From Lactobacillus paragasseri (lineage in GTDB: Bacteria; Bacillota; Bacilli; Lactobacillales; Lactobacillaceae): DNA of 64,000 nucleotides. This document shows positions 17,879 through 28,003 of the stretch, in pieces (within the stretch, counting starts at the first letter, position 1; each line of letters opens with the position of its first letter). The position numbers and the translations under genes were made by a program. The stretch covers positions 1,240,001 through 1,304,000 of the forward strand of contig NZ_AP018549.1 in assembly GCF_003584685.1 (NCBI RefSeq), read 5' to 3'. The notes beneath the pieces were generated by a model, which was not told where the DNA came from, searched no databases, and worked only from the letters and a program-made list of their open reading frames with translations.

Positions 17879-19134
17879 TTTTTACCTCTTTTGCAGTAAT
17901 TCAAAACTGCACCAACCAAATAAAAAGATCCAGTCACTAATAGGATATCATGTGGCTTCAATTTATTCTTCAAGTTAGTATAAGCTACTTCGAAATTTTC
18001 TTCATAATTATATTTTTTCTGAGCTTCTTTAGGAAAATCTTCTAATCTCGCAGCTCTAGGATAATCTATCCGAGTTAAGGTAACTTTTTCATCTTCGAAT
18101 AAATTGGTGACTGGACCCAAATCCTTGTCTTTCATCATTCCAAGAAGTATATATATTTGACCTTGGTTCTCTTTTCGAATCAAGTGCAAAAGATTCGTCA
18201 TCGCCTGCAAATTGTGTGCTCCATCGACAATAATTTTAGGTGCAGTCTGAACAATATCATATCTACCAGGAATTTGCGTCTTATTAATCGACGCTTCAAT
18301 CTCTTGTTTATTTAACTGTAAATTCAAAAGTTGAACCGCCCGAACTGCCACCCCAATATCATATGCTTCTACTACAGGACGTTTCAAAAATTGATACTTA
18401 TTTTCTAAATCTTGATATTCAATAGCTGTTTTAGATAATTTAATTTTAAAATCTCTTCCCAATAAAAATGATTTTGAGTTTTCTGCTTGAGCTTTATCAA
18501 GTAAAATATCTAAAACATCTTGAGGAATATTACCTAGCACAACTGGTTTATTCTGTTTGATTATGCCACTTTTCTCCTTAGCAATATCTGCTAAAGTTGG
18601 TCCGATTATTTTCTCATGATCCAAACCAATAGTTGTAATGATACTTACTTCTGGTGTAATCACATTAGTCTTATCATGCTCGCCTCCAATTCCGACTTCA
18701 ATTACTGCATAATCACATTTTTTTTGAGAAAAAAATTGGAAAGCAAGAGCTACTTCATATTCAAATGTTACTAAAGAAAAATCAGGATCAGTTTTTTTCA
18801 GTTCTTTTATAGCTGCTTCAATTTTGTTAGCTACTTCGACTAAATCCCTATTACTTATATTCTTGCCATTTAATTGAATTCTTTCATTAAATTCATAAAT
18901 ATAAGGTGACACAAAAAGGCCAGTCTTTTGACCGGCCTTTTGTAATAGATTACTCAAATAATAGGATGTCGACCCCTTACCATTCGTCCCGGTAACATGA
19001 ATTGTCTTAACACTATCTTGAGGATTATTTAATTGTTTTAAAATCCTTTTGACGTAGCTCAAATCATTTTTAGGGTGCAGCTTAGGTAAAGAATATATTC
19101 TGTTAATTACTTGGTCAACATTAGTAAACTTCAC
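17875..19134 (-). CDS. folC: FolC, folylpolyglutamate synthase/dihydrofolate synthase family
   Basis: The 419-aa Mur-ligase-like enzyme adds glutamates to folates. It shows the P-loop TGTNGKGSTSYYLS near residue 47, the FVSPYIYEFNERIQLNGK motif and the HDKTNVITP metal-site region. The gene follows valS by 2 bases, an arrangement common in Firmicutes. About 65 codons into the gene the sequence folds into a perfect terminator-like hairpin (18912-18943). Whether it also has dihydrofolate synthase activity cannot be decided here. Confidence 0.95.
   Translation of the reverse strand: MKFTNVDQVINRIYSLPKLHPKNDLSYVKRILKQLNNPQDSVKTIHVTGTNGKGSTSYYLSNLLQKAGQKTGLFVSPYIYEFNERIQLNGKNISNRDLVEVANKIEAAIKELKKTDPDFSLVTFEYEVALAFQFFSQKKCDYAVIEVGIGGEHDKTNVITPEVSIITTIGLDHEKIIGPTLADIAKEKSGIIKQNKPVVLGNIPQDVLDILLDKAQAENSKSFLLGRDFKIKLSKTAIEYQDLENKYQFLKRPVVEAYDIGVAVRAVQLLNLQLNKQEIEASINKTQIPGRYDIVQTAPKIIVDGAHNLQAMTNLLHLIRKENQGQIYILLGMMKDKDLGPVTNLFEDEKVTLTRIDYPRAARLEDFPKEAQKKYNYEENFEVAYTNLKNKLKPHDILLVTGSFYLVGAVLNYCKRGKK
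18912..18943 (-). other. Terminator-like hairpin inside the folC coding sequence
   Basis: Minus-strand AAAAGGCCGGTC pairs with GACTGGCCTTTT (one G-U pair) across an AAAA loop and runs into TTTTTG. It covers codons for QKAGQKTGLF, so it may be a by-product of the conserved residues. If active it would attenuate folC and the HAD gene below valS. Confidence 0.4.
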
Positions 19135-19136
19135 TT

Positions 19137-21776
19137 CTATTTACTTTCCTTTAATTCTTTCATACGTTCACGAACACCAGCAAGTTGACTTTCGTAGTCA
19201 GCTTTCTTTTCCTTCTCTTTGTTTACAACAGCTTCAGGAGCATGAGCTACAAAGCCTTGGTTTGCCAGTTTCTTTTCAGCTCTTTGTACTTCTTCTTCAA
19301 GACGCTTTTCTTCTTTTTCCATCTTCTTAAGTTCATCGTCAACGTTAACTAATTCAGTTAATGGAACAAAAATCTGAGCACCTGGAATTACGGCAGTTTT
19401 TGCAAGCTTTGGTGCCTCAATATCTGCTGCAACTTGCAAATCTTTAGGGTGCAAGAAGTTTTCTACATACTCGAAATTGTCATCCAAAATATGCTTATTT
19501 GCTTCATCATCTAATTGAATCATAATGTCAATTTGTGAAGACATTGGAGCATTAACTTCCATACGAATATTACGTACAGCCTTGATAACTTCAATTAAAA
19601 ATGCCATGTCATTATCAGCTTGCTTGTTTTCAAATTCTGCATGAGTTTCTGGATATTTAGCAGTCATAATTGACTTACCTTCATGGGGCATTGAAAGCCA
19701 TAGTTTTTCAGTAACAAACGGCATAATTGGGTGCATTAAACGCAAAATTTGATCAAGAATCCAAATTAAGTTTTCTTGCTTTCTAGCCTTTAATTCTTCA
19801 TCATCACCATTTAAAGCAACTTTAGAAATTTCAATGTACCAGTCACAGAAGTCATTCCAAATAAAGTTGTATAGTTCACGACCAGCTTCACCAAACTTAT
19901 ACTCATCAAATAAACGAGTAACTTCTGATACAGTATGATTTAATCTATCAAAAATCCAGCTATCTGCTAAATCAAACTGCGTAGTGTCTGGCATGTGAGC
20001 AGGTTTTGCATCTTCAGGCAAGTTCATAATTACAAAACGACTTGCATTCCAAATTTTGTTGATAAAGTTCCAAGCAGCAGCTAATTTCTTTGGATCATAA
20101 CGAGTGTCTTGACCAGGAGCAGTACCGTTTAATAAGAACCAACGTAGAGCATCGGCACCATACTTATCAACAACATCCATCGGATCAACACCATTACCAA
20201 GTGATTTACTCATCTTGCGTCCTTGTTCATCTCGCATTAAACCGTGCAAAACAACATCTTTAAATGGACGCTTCTTAGTAAAGTGAAGACCTTGGAAGAT
20301 CATTCTTGATACCCAGAAGAAAATAATGTCATATCCGGTAACTAAAGTGTTAGTTGGGAAGTAACGCTTAAAGTCTGGATTATCAGTATCTGGCCAGCCT
20401 AATGTTGAAAATGGCCAAAGTGCACTTGAGAACCAAGTATCTAGAACATCTGGATCTTGTTCCCAGTTTTCAATATCTTTAGGTGCTTCTTCGCCAACGT
20501 AAGTTTCACCAGTCTTCTTGTTGTACCAAGCTGGAATACGGTGACCCCACCATAATTGACGAGAAATTACCCAATCATGAACATCTTCCATCCAGTGGTT
20601 CAAAGTACCTTCAAATCGTTCTGGAACAAAGTTAACTTTACCATCAGTCTTTTGATTCTTAAGAACTTCTTCGGCAAGTGGCTTCATCTTAACGAACCAT
20701 TGCTTTGAAAGTCTAGGCTCTACTTGAACGCCAGAACGTTCAGAGTGACCAACTGAGTGAACAATTGGTTCAACTTTAATTAAGTATCCTTCTTTCTTTA
20801 AGTCCTTAACTAGAGCCTCACGAGCTTCAAAACGATCCATACCAGCATACTTACCAGCTTCTTCGTTCATAGTTCCGTCATCATTCATTACATTAATTCT
20901 TTCAAGATTATGACGGTTACCTACTTGGAAGTCGTTAGGATCGTGCGCTGGCGTAATCTTAACTAAACCAGTACCAAATTCTGGATCTACGTGTTGGTCT
21001 TCAATAATTGGAATATGACGACCAACAAGTGGAAGAACTAATTCTTTTCCTACAATATCTTTATAACGCTCATCCCCTGGTGCAACAGCTACAGCTGTAT
21101 CACCAAACATAGTTTCAGGACGAGTAGTTGCAATTTCAACAAAGCCTGATCCATCTGCAAATGGGTATTTTACATGGTAAAATGCACCCTTATCGTCTTT
21201 GTGAATAACTTCAATATCACTAAGAGCAGTTTGTAATTCTGGATCCCAGTTAATAATATATTCACCGCGATAAATTAGTCCTTCGTTATATAATTGAACG
21301 AAAACTTTTCTAACGGCTTTTGAAAGACCTTTATCTAAAGTAAATCTTTCTCTTGAATAATCAAGAGATAGTCCCATTTTAGCCCATTGACCCTTGATGA
21401 TATTTGCATATTCATCTTTCCAGTCCCAAACTTGCTTAACAAAAGCTTCACGTCCCATCTGGTGACGGTCTTTACCTTGTTTACGCAACTTTGCTTCCAC
21501 TTTAGCTTGAGTAGCAATACCAGCATGATCCATACCTGGAAGGTAAAGAGTATCATAGCCTTCCATTCGCTTAAAACGAATTAATGTATCTTGAATTGCG
21601 GTATCCCAAGCGTGTCCTAAGTGTAATTTTCCAGTTACATTTGGTGGTGGAATAACAATTGAATAAGGGTGAGCCTTTTTATCGCCAGATGGCTTAAAAA
21701 GATCCTCATCAAGCCATTCTTGATATCTACCTTTTTCAACCTCATTAGGATTATATTTAGGTGCTAAATCTGTCAT
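19137..21776 (-). CDS. valS: Valyl-tRNA synthetase
   Basis: The 879-aa class I synthetase charges tRNA-Val. The HIGH motif is LHLGHAWD near residue 50, the KMSKS motif is RKMSKSLGN near 525, the editing domain contains [14 protein letters not shown], and the C-terminal coiled-coil arm is seen in the last 70 residues. It is expressed from a T-box leader at 21791-22022. A strong GGAGG precedes the ATG. The folC and HAD genes follow in the same direction. Confidence 0.98.
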   Translation of the reverse strand: MTDLAPKYNPNEVEKGRYQEWLDEDLFKPSGDKKAHPYSIVIPPPNVTGKLHLGHAWDTAIQDTLIRFKRMEGYDTLYLPGMDHAGIATQAKVEAKLRKQGKDRHQMGREAFVKQVWDWKDEYANIIKGQWAKMGLSLDYSRERFTLDKGLSKAVRKVFVQLYNEGLIYRGEYIINWDPELQTALSDIEVIHKDDKGAFYHVKYPFADGSGFVEIATTRPETMFGDTAVAVAPGDERYKDIVGKELVLPLVGRHIPIIEDQHVDPEFGTGLVKITPAHDPNDFQVGNRHNLERINVMNDDGTMNEEAGKYAGMDRFEAREALVKDLKKEGYLIKVEPIVHSVGHSERSGVQVEPRLSKQWFVKMKPLAEEVLKNQKTDGKVNFVPERFEGTLNHWMEDVHDWVISRQLWWGHRIPAWYNKKTGETYVGEEAPKDIENWEQDPDVLDTWFSSALWPFSTLGWPDTDNPDFKRYFPTNTLVTGYDIIFFWVSRMIFQGLHFTKKRPFKDVVLHGLMRDEQGRKMSKSLGNGVDPMDVVDKYGADALRWFLLNGTAPGQDTRYDPKKLAAAWNFINKIWNASRFVIMNLPEDAKPAHMPDTTQFDLADSWIFDRLNHTVSEVTRLFDEYKFGEAGRELYNFIWNDFCDWYIEISKVALNGDDEELKARKQENLIWILDQILRLMHPIMPFVTEKLWLSMPHEGKSIMTAKYPETHAEFENKQADNDMAFLIEVIKAVRNIRMEVNAPMSSQIDIMIQLDDEANKHILDDNFEYVENFLHPKDLQVAADIEAPKLAKTAVIPGAQIFVPLTELVNVDDELKKMEKEEKRLEEEVQRAEKKLANQGFVAHAPEAVVNKEKEKKADYESQLAGVRERMKELKESK

Positions 21777-21790
21777 TAAAATTCCTCCAA

Positions 21791-22022
21791 TAAAAAAGTC
21801 CTAGACAACTTATATTGTCTAGGACGAAATTTTCCGCGGTACCACCTACGTTAAGTATACAATTGTATACCTCTCTTATAAGCGATAACGGTGCTGAAGT
21901 GTCCGGATTAACCTACTAAAGTTCAATTAATCAGCTAATCAAGCTACTCGTAAAATTCTGAAGTCTCTCAGCATACTGACTTTTCTCTGTAATACGAATT
22001 TACTCCTCTTGATTCCTGCTTT
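21791..22022 (-). promoter_or_regulatory. T-box riboswitch leader of valS (specifier GUA, Val)
   Basis: The minus-strand leader contains the T-box core AGGTGGTACCGCGG (21834-21847), an 11-bp terminator stem (GTCCTAGACAA / TTGTCTAGGAC) and a T run before the valS site. In stem I, CAAG pairs with CTTG and TCGTA with TACGA, leaving an AGTA-containing 5' bulge opposite GTA(G), which places the specifier GUA at 21945-21947. This codon matches valine. A TGC-TATAAT extended -10 is at 22030-22038. Uncharged tRNA-Val should favour antitermination. Confidence 0.95.
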
Positions 22023-22066
22023 GTTTATGATTATAGCATGAAAGAAAACAAGAGAAAAGGTGAGAA

Positions 22067-24694
22067 TTAACCTCTATTTTCTCTGATTACTTTTACCAAC
22101 TGAATTAAAACTGTCGGAATAATTGCTAAAATCACGATTAGCCAAACTTCTTGTCCGCTTAATGGTTGAACAGCAAATAAGCCATGAAGTGTTGGTACAA
22201 AGAGAATTAAGACTAAAAGTGCAGTGCCTAATGCAAAGGCTGCTAAACTGTACCAATTGTTTTTAAATCCAATTTTAAAAATGCTATGTTGTGAGCGACA
22301 ATTAAAACCGTGAAGCAAACGTGCAAATGTTAAAGTTGAAAAGGCCATAGTACATGCAATTGCAGGACTGTCTTTTAAGCCAATTAAAAATGCAGTAATA
22401 ACACTTAACGAAATTAAGAAGCCTTGCGTACTGATTTGAGTAACAAATGGTTTATCTAACAAACTAGCTTTAGGATCGCGTGGTTTACGCTTTAAAATAT
22501 CAGGATTTCCTGGCTCCATTCCGATTGCTAAAGCTGGAAGCGAATCAGTAACTAAGTTAATGAATAAAAGTTGTACTGCAACAAATGGTACTGGCAATCC
22601 AGCAATTGAAGCAAATAAAACGGTAATAATTGCCGATAAGTTACCCGATAATAAGTAACCAATCGCATTTTTGATATTTTCATAAACTGTTCTACCATTT
22701 GCAACAGCTTTGATAATTGTAGCAAAGTTATCATCAGTTAAAATCATACTTGCTGCATCTTTTGATACTTCTGTACCTGTGATACCCATTGCTACACCAA
22801 CGTCAGCTTTCTTAAGGGCGGGAGCGTCGTTAACGCCATCACCAGTCATTGATACAATATGATCTTTTCTTTGCCACGCGTTAACAATTCTAATTTTGTT
22901 TTCTGGAGAAACACGAGCATAAACTGCGACTTTTTCAATTTCTTGGTCTAGTTCTTCATCACTTAAAGCATCTAACTCTAAACCAGTTAAAGCAATATCT
23001 CCGTCGTTAAAAATACCAATCTTTTTAGCAATAGCTACCGCAGTAACCTTATGGTCACCTGTAATCATTACCGTTCTGATACCGGCCTCTTTTGCGCGAG
23101 CAACGGCTGCGACGCTTTCTTCTCGCGGTGGATCCATTTCTGAAACTAAACCAATGAAAGTTAAGTCTTTCTCAGTATCGGCAGATAACTCTTCATCGCT
23201 CTCTTTATATGCAAATGCAAGCACTCTTAAACCATTTTCTGAAAAATGATTATTCTGAGCTAAAATATTCTTTCGGTCTTGCTCAGTTAGTGGTCGCACT
23301 TCATCCCCAAAACGAATATTAATGCAGCGCTTAAGCAAGACATCGATTGCTCCTTTAACAAAAATTGTTGGAACAGTATGAATTAAATGCTTAGTACTCA
23401 TCAACTTACGGTCAGAATCAAATGGTACTTCTTCTAAACGATCTAAGTGATTTCTTAATTCACTCTCTGATAAACCTAGCTTTCCATTTCCAAGATCAAT
23501 TCCTGGTACCTTACGATACATTTCAAGCAATGCGGATTCTGTTGGGTCACCAATCTTCTTACCATCAGATAAACTAGCATCATTATTCAAAACTACATCA
23601 TATAGTAAATAGCGGTGCAATTGATTACTTAAGTTAAGTTCTTCGGGCTTAAGAACTTCACCACCAATATAAATATCTTCAACAGTCATTTTGTTTTGAG
23701 TTAAAGTACCAGTTTTATCAGAACAGATTACTGAAACTGAGCCCAATGATTCAACAGCTGCTAAATTTTTGATAATGGCATGTTCCTTAGCCATTTTTTG
23801 CGTTCCCATAGCTTGAACAATTGTAACGATTGAACTTAAAGCTTCTGGAATAGCAGCAACAGCTAGTGCTACTGCAAATAATAGCGCGTCTAGTAAAGGT
23901 TGACCACGCCACATTTGTAATCCTAAGATCAAGGCACAGAAAATCAAAATTGCGGTTGCCAAGCGTGATGAAAATTGATCAAGTGAAACTTGAAGAGGCG
24001 TTCTGCGCTCCTTAGTTTCATTCATTAAGGTGGCAATCTTACCGATTTCAGTATCCATTCCAGTTGCTGTAACTAAGACATTTGCTCGTCCATATGTTAC
24101 AAGCGAACTAGAATAAACCATGTTTACTCTGTCTCCTAAGGGAACTTCCTTATCAAAAGTTGTATCTAATTTATCAATATTAGTTGACTCACCAGTTAAG
24201 GAGCTTTCATTTACTTGTAATGAAAAATTATCTAAAATTCTACCATCAGCAGTAACTAGATCGCCTGCCTCAAGTAAAAGAATATCGCCAGGAACAACAT
24301 CTTTTGCGGCAATTTCTTGTTTTTTACCATCCCTTAAAACTTTTGCCGCAGGTGCTGACAAAGACTTTAGGGCTTCTAATGATTTTTCAGCTTTAACATG
24401 TTGGACTGTTCCTAAAATTGCGTTCAAAATTAAAACAACAATAATAACTGCAGTACTTTCTAAATTACCAGTAAACGCAGAAATCACAGCGGCAACAATC
24501 AAGATGATGACCATTAAATCTTTAAATTGCTCTAAAAAGACTTCTAAAATACTTTTTTTCTTACCTTCGATTAAAGCATTTGGTCCTACTTGTGCTAATT
24601 TTTCTTGAGCAACTTTATTGGTTAACCCCTGCTTTTCATTAGCTCCTAATTCTTTGATAAGCTCTTCTTTGCTTTCACGATAGTATGCTTTCAC
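22067..24694 (-). CDS. P-type cation ATPase (type IIA-like), probable Mn2+/Ca2+ exporter
   Basis: The 875-aa pump has all P-type ATPase landmarks: TGES ([10 protein letters not shown]), phosphorylation loop [28 protein letters not shown] and the hinge [17 protein letters not shown], with about ten membrane helices. TM4 reads AAIPEALSS, close to the PEGL motif of calcium pumps but with Ala for Gly. By homology alone it would be called a calcium ATPase. The leader at 24734-24860 looks like a yybP-ykoY manganese riboswitch, which points to Mn2+ export as in L. lactis YoaB and the pneumococcal homologue. It starts at GTG 24694 after GGAGG. Confidence 0.88.
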   Translation of the reverse strand: MKAYYRESKEELIKELGANEKQGLTNKVAQEKLAQVGPNALIEGKKKSILEVFLEQFKDLMVIILIVAAVISAFTGNLESTAVIIVVLILNAILGTVQHVKAEKSLEALKSLSAPAAKVLRDGKKQEIAAKDVVPGDILLLEAGDLVTADGRILDNFSLQVNESSLTGESTNIDKLDTTFDKEVPLGDRVNMVYSSSLVTYGRANVLVTATGMDTEIGKIATLMNETKERRTPLQVSLDQFSSRLATAILIFCALILGLQMWRGQPLLDALLFAVALAVAAIPEALSSIVTIVQAMGTQKMAKEHAIIKNLAAVESLGSVSVICSDKTGTLTQNKMTVEDIYIGGEVLKPEELNLSNQLHRYLLYDVVLNNDASLSDGKKIGDPTESALLEMYRKVPGIDLGNGKLGLSESELRNHLDRLEEVPFDSDRKLMSTKHLIHTVPTIFVKGAIDVLLKRCINIRFGDEVRPLTEQDRKNILAQNNHFSENGLRVLAFAYKESDEELSADTEKDLTFIGLVSEMDPPREESVAAVARAKEAGIRTVMITGDHKVTAVAIAKKIGIFNDGDIALTGLELDALSDEELDQEIEKVAVYARVSPENKIRIVNAWQRKDHIVSMTGDGVNDAPALKKADVGVAMGITGTEVSKDAASMILTDDNFATIIKAVANGRTVYENIKNAIGYLLSGNLSAIITVLFASIAGLPVPFVAVQLLFINLVTDSLPALAIGMEPGNPDILKRKPRDPKASLLDKPFVTQISTQGFLISLSVITAFLIGLKDSPAIACTMAFSTLTFARLLHGFNCRSQHSIFKIGFKNNWYSLAAFALGTALLVLILFVPTLHGLFAVQPLSGQEVWLIVILAIIPTVLIQLVKVIRENRG

Positions 24695-24733
24695 TTAAAC
24701 CCTCCATCTAATAGGAAAAACAGACTTTGGCAT

Positions 24734-24860
24734 AAAAAAAGAGACCACTGTCTGAACAAAAAATGTTTAGCCAATAGTCTCACCATTTAAACTTACAGCG
24801 GAAAAATTAATTTCGTTTTGACGCCATAAATACACCTTATGCCGGTTACTCCCTATATAT
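24734..24860 (-). promoter_or_regulatory. Putative yybP-ykoY manganese riboswitch with expression-platform terminator
   Basis: The minus-strand transcript begins near ATATATAGGGAGTAACCGGC, has an internal hairpin region, and returns with GGTGAGACTATTGGC. The GGGAGTA and TGAGAC blocks flank a short ATAG/CTAT stem, as in the yybP-ykoY aptamer (consensus GGGGAGUA ... GAGACCUUU). The 3' aptamer strand GAGACTATTG also pairs with CAGTGGTCTC, followed by TTTTTTT (24734-24781). Binding would hold that strand in the aptamer and prevent termination, turning on the pump. Confidence 0.8.
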
Positions 24861-24864
24861 ATTG

Positions 24865-24892
24865 AGTATAAGTTTACCATTTTTTACGTAAA
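24865..24892 (-). promoter_or_regulatory. Promoter of the ATPase riboswitch transcript
   Basis: On the minus strand TTTACG, a 16-base spacer and TATACT place the transcription start near 24858, just before the aptamer. It begins right after the stop of the phosphodiesterase gene. Confidence 0.6.
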
Positions 24893-24907
24893 CTAGCAAT
24901 TAAAACT

Positions 24908-26011
24908 TTATTGTTTTACCCATTGCGCTCCACCTAGATTGTAAACAGTTTTTCCATGTACTTTTTTCACCGCAAAATAATTCCATGTACCGTTTTGAGG
25001 TAATTTCCTTCCAGAATATTTTTTTAAAGAAGGATCTGTATAAATCAAGGTTTCTTTTTGAAGCTTAATTTTTCCAGTCTGTGCTTTAGGAGCAGAGTGA
25101 TCCGAATTTTTTAAATTATGATCACTTAGCCAAAGATCAGGCCTAACATGATAAAAAAGCTGATTATCTTTCATTTTAACCTGATCAACTTCAACTGAAC
25201 TTCCATTTTTTAAATACATCAGACCAGAAATTGATTTACTAGGAAAAGAACTAGCTTCATAATTTCTTTTAAAAATATCACTGCTATGTAAAATATTTGC
25301 TAATTCAACTGGGTAGTCAGTTAACAAACCCGACACATTCTTATCTAGCTGCAAATATTGTTTCATTTGCACTTTTTTATTAACGCCCCAAAGTAAATAC
25401 TTTTTATTATGCTCACTTAAGTAGTCAGCCACTTTTTTAGAATAAAAATTATTAGCATAATATTGCATTGAAGGTGATAAATTAAATTCACCAGCTAATT
25501 GCATTGTAGGAATTTGAGGATTAATTTTAGAGATTTGCATCAAGGCTGTTTTAGAAAATGACTCTAATAATACACGATTTTCTAAATGATATTGTCTAAT
25601 TAAATTAAGTAACAGCTTAATGTCTTCTTCACTGTTATCTTTAGGTTCAATCATGAATTTTACATTTGAATTTTGATAACGTTTAAATACATCTCCAAGA
25701 CTATGGAGAGATTCACCATTTTGATTTTTATATGAAAGTAATTCTTGATATGGATAATCGGCAATAATTTTATCAACGCCAAAAACTCTACTCAAATTAT
25801 CATCATGACTTACTACCAGAACATTATCTGAAGTTTTTTGTAAGTCAAGTTCTAAATAATCAACTTGTGCGCAAAGCGCTCGGTCATAAGCCATCCAGCT
25901 ATGTTCAGCAAACTTACCCTGTTCATTATCTCCGCGATGCGCAATATTTAAAAAGCCACAGGTGAAAGGAAAAACTAAAATAAAGAAAATTACAAAAATA
26001 ATTTTTTTCAT
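24908..26011 (-). CDS. Secreted glycerophosphodiester phosphodiesterase with SLAP-like C-terminus
   Basis: The 367-aa protein begins with a signal or anchor segment (about residues 2-19). The GDPD domain (20-240) has the catalytic NIAHRGDNEQGKFAEHSW motif, LELDLQKTSD and FMIEPKDNS. The last 110 residues look like S-layer/SLAP-type cell-wall modules (KLQKETLIYTDPSLKKYSGR, then YNLGGAQWVK), which bind wall polymers in lactobacilli. The enzyme should release glycerol-3-phosphate from glycerophosphodiesters at the cell surface, perhaps from teichoic acid or lipid breakdown. It follows rsuA by 12 bases. Confidence 0.87.
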   Translation of the reverse strand: MKKIIFVIFFILVFPFTCGFLNIAHRGDNEQGKFAEHSWMAYDRALCAQVDYLELDLQKTSDNVLVVSHDDNLSRVFGVDKIIADYPYQELLSYKNQNGESLHSLGDVFKRYQNSNVKFMIEPKDNSEEDIKLLLNLIRQYHLENRVLLESFSKTALMQISKINPQIPTMQLAGEFNLSPSMQYYANNFYSKKVADYLSEHNKKYLLWGVNKKVQMKQYLQLDKNVSGLLTDYPVELANILHSSDIFKRNYEASSFPSKSISGLMYLKNGSSVEVDQVKMKDNQLFYHVRPDLWLSDHNLKNSDHSAPKAQTGKIKLQKETLIYTDPSLKKYSGRKLPQNGTWNYFAVKKVHGKTVYNLGGAQWVKQ

Positions 26012-26023
26012 ATTTAAATTTCC

Positions 26024-26725
26024 TTACTTAATTTTATCTCGAGTAATTTCTTGATATTGTCCGCGTTTTAAGTCAGTCGGCAAAGATAATTTACCCATTG
26101 AAATTCGATCCAGTTCTAAGACCTTCATGCCAACCGCTCCAAACATTCGCTTGATTTGATGATATTTTCCTTCTTGAATTTGAATCTCAATTTGCGACAA
26201 ATTATGAACTTTATCTTGAGCTAAAATTTCTAATTTTGCTGGTTTTAATTTTGTACCATCGCCTAAGGTAATACCACTAGCAAATGTTTTAATTGTTCCT
26301 TCACTTGCTACACCTGAAATTTTAGCACGATATACTTTAGTCACATGCTTATTGGGAGCAAGTAGCTCATGGGCTAAAGCTCCATCATTTGTTAAAAGCA
26401 ATAAACCTGTAGTGTCTTTATCTAGTCTACCTACTGGAGCAATACCTTGATAACGATCTTTTGTTTTAAGCAATGAAATAACCGTCTGCTGACTTCTATC
26501 TTCAGTTGCTGAAATCACACCTTTAGGCTTATTTAATAAAAAATAATGATACTGTTGGTACGCAATTTCATTTCCATCAACTACCACCAAATCGTCTTCT
26601 TTAACTTGTTGTTTTGGCGTAGTTACTAGTTCTCCATTAACCGTCACAACTTTCTTTTTAATAAGACTATGAACTTCTTTACGCGAGCCAACATTCATAT
26701 TAGCTAAATACTTGTCAATTCTCAT
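26024..26725 (-). CDS. rsuA: RsuA-family 16S rRNA pseudouridine synthase
   Basis: The 233-aa protein has an N-terminal S4 domain (MRIDKYLANMNVGSRKEVHS) and a pseudouridine synthase domain with the catalytic Asp motif GRLDKDTTGLLLLTND near residue 100, plus the family end motif EGKYHQIKRMFGAVG. It fits RsuA, which modifies U516 of 16S rRNA. RluE/RluF-type 23S targets are less likely. It lies downstream of a terminator after thiI. Confidence 0.92.
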   Translation of the reverse strand: MRIDKYLANMNVGSRKEVHSLIKKKVVTVNGELVTTPKQQVKEDDLVVVDGNEIAYQQYHYFLLNKPKGVISATEDRSQQTVISLLKTKDRYQGIAPVGRLDKDTTGLLLLTNDGALAHELLAPNKHVTKVYRAKISGVASEGTIKTFASGITLGDGTKLKPAKLEILAQDKVHNLSQIEIQIQEGKYHQIKRMFGAVGMKVLELDRISMGKLSLPTDLKRGQYQEITRDKIK

Positions 26726-26743
26726 TTCTATATCTTTCTCAAA

Positions 26744-26776
26744 CCAAAAAAGCGCTAGCGGTTGCTAGCACTTTTT
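26744..26776. terminator. Terminator after thiI
   Basis: A near-perfect 9-bp stem (minus strand AGTGCTAGC / GCTAGCGCT) with an AACC loop is flanked by A and T runs on both sides. On the minus strand it ends the nifS-thiI unit before rsuA. Confidence 0.82.
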
Positions 26777-27994
26777 TTACAATAAGTCTGCATCTTCTTG
26801 AGCCTTATCATCCAAGAATTTTTGATTTGGATAAATTGGCGTAATTTCCATTCCATCAATTGCGCGTTGAATCATTTTCTCGGCATCAAGTCTGTTTTCC
26901 AACTTACGAGCCTCGTCTAACTTAGGCTTAGTCTTTGGACGAGGTGGCGCAAAAATAGTACAACAATCTTCAAATGGCTCAATAGAAAGATCAAAAGTAC
27001 CAATTTGCTCAGCTAGCTTAATGATTTCGGTTTTATCCATTGTGGCTACCGGACGAAGAACAGGTGTTGAAGTAACATCGTTAATCGCAACCATTGATTC
27101 CAACGTTTGGGAAGCTACTTGACCAACAGATTCTCCATTAAAAATTGCTAAACCACCACGCATTGCGCGAATACGATCTGCTAATTGAAGCATAAAGCGA
27201 CGCTGAATGGTCATCAAATAACCTTCTGGTAATTTCTCTTTGATTTGTTCTTGAATTTCAGTAAAAGGTACTGCAATAAAATTGATTTTTCCAGAATAGT
27301 TAGCCAAAATCCCAGTAAGTTCTTTTGCTTTTGCAAGTGCCTTTTCAGTAGTATACGGTGGACTAAAGAAGTGAACCATATCAATTTCAACTCCACGCTT
27401 CATTGCTAGATAAGAAGCTACTGGCGAATCAATTCCACCTGAAAGCATCATTACTGCTCTTCCTGCAGTACCAACTGGCATCCCACCTGCACCGTGGAGA
27501 AGCTGATTTGAAATATAAATTGCATCTTGACGAACTTCAATTCTCAAGACTAAATCAGGCTTCTTCATCTTTACCTTTAAGTTATCCATATTATCAAATA
27601 AGTAGTCACCAATCATAGCGTTTAATTGATTAGTGTCATATTCAAACTCATGGTCACTGCGTCTAGTATTAACTTTAAAAGTCATTCCATCCTTAAAAGT
27701 TGCTTGCATCAATTCAAGGGAAGCCTTCTTGATAGCATCAAGATTTTTCTCGACTTTTATAGTTGGCGAATAAGTTTGAATACCGAAAACAAGTTTTAAT
27801 CGCTGATCGATTTTATCAAATGGAGCTCCATTCAAGACAATATGCATTCGATCATGCTTAGGATGTATTTCAATTTCTGGGAAATCTTGCAAAGCTCTTG
27901 TTACATTACCAGCTAATCTCCCAATAAAATCTTTACGATTTTTTCCTTTAGTGGATAGCTCGCCATAGCGAACCATTACTTCTGTATATTGCAT
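26777..27994 (-). CDS. thiI: ThiI, tRNA 4-thiouridine synthase
   Basis: The 405-aa protein has an N-terminal ferredoxin-like/THUMP region (about 1-165) and an adenylating PP-loop domain with [15 protein letters not shown] near residue 183. The functional cysteine region is [13 protein letters not shown]. It lacks the C-terminal rhodanese domain of E. coli ThiI, as in B. subtilis, where a dedicated cysteine desulfurase supplies sulfur. A nifS-type gene lies 9 bases upstream and is the likely donor. A role in thiamine synthesis is less sure. Confidence 0.96.
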   Translation of the reverse strand: MQYTEVMVRYGELSTKGKNRKDFIGRLAGNVTRALQDFPEIEIHPKHDRMHIVLNGAPFDKIDQRLKLVFGIQTYSPTIKVEKNLDAIKKASLELMQATFKDGMTFKVNTRRSDHEFEYDTNQLNAMIGDYLFDNMDNLKVKMKKPDLVLRIEVRQDAIYISNQLLHGAGGMPVGTAGRAVMMLSGGIDSPVASYLAMKRGVEIDMVHFFSPPYTTEKALAKAKELTGILANYSGKINFIAVPFTEIQEQIKEKLPEGYLMTIQRRFMLQLADRIRAMRGGLAIFNGESVGQVASQTLESMVAINDVTSTPVLRPVATMDKTEIIKLAEQIGTFDLSIEPFEDCCTIFAPPRPKTKPKLDEARKLENRLDAEKMIQRAIDGMEITPIYPNQKFLDDKAQEDADLL

Positions 27995-28003
27995 ATTTTC
28001 ACC

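Noticed and set aside
24120-24608. Plus-strand frame of 162 codons within the P-type ATPase
   Set aside because: It is antisense to a strongly conserved pump, has no ribosome binding site and resembles no family.
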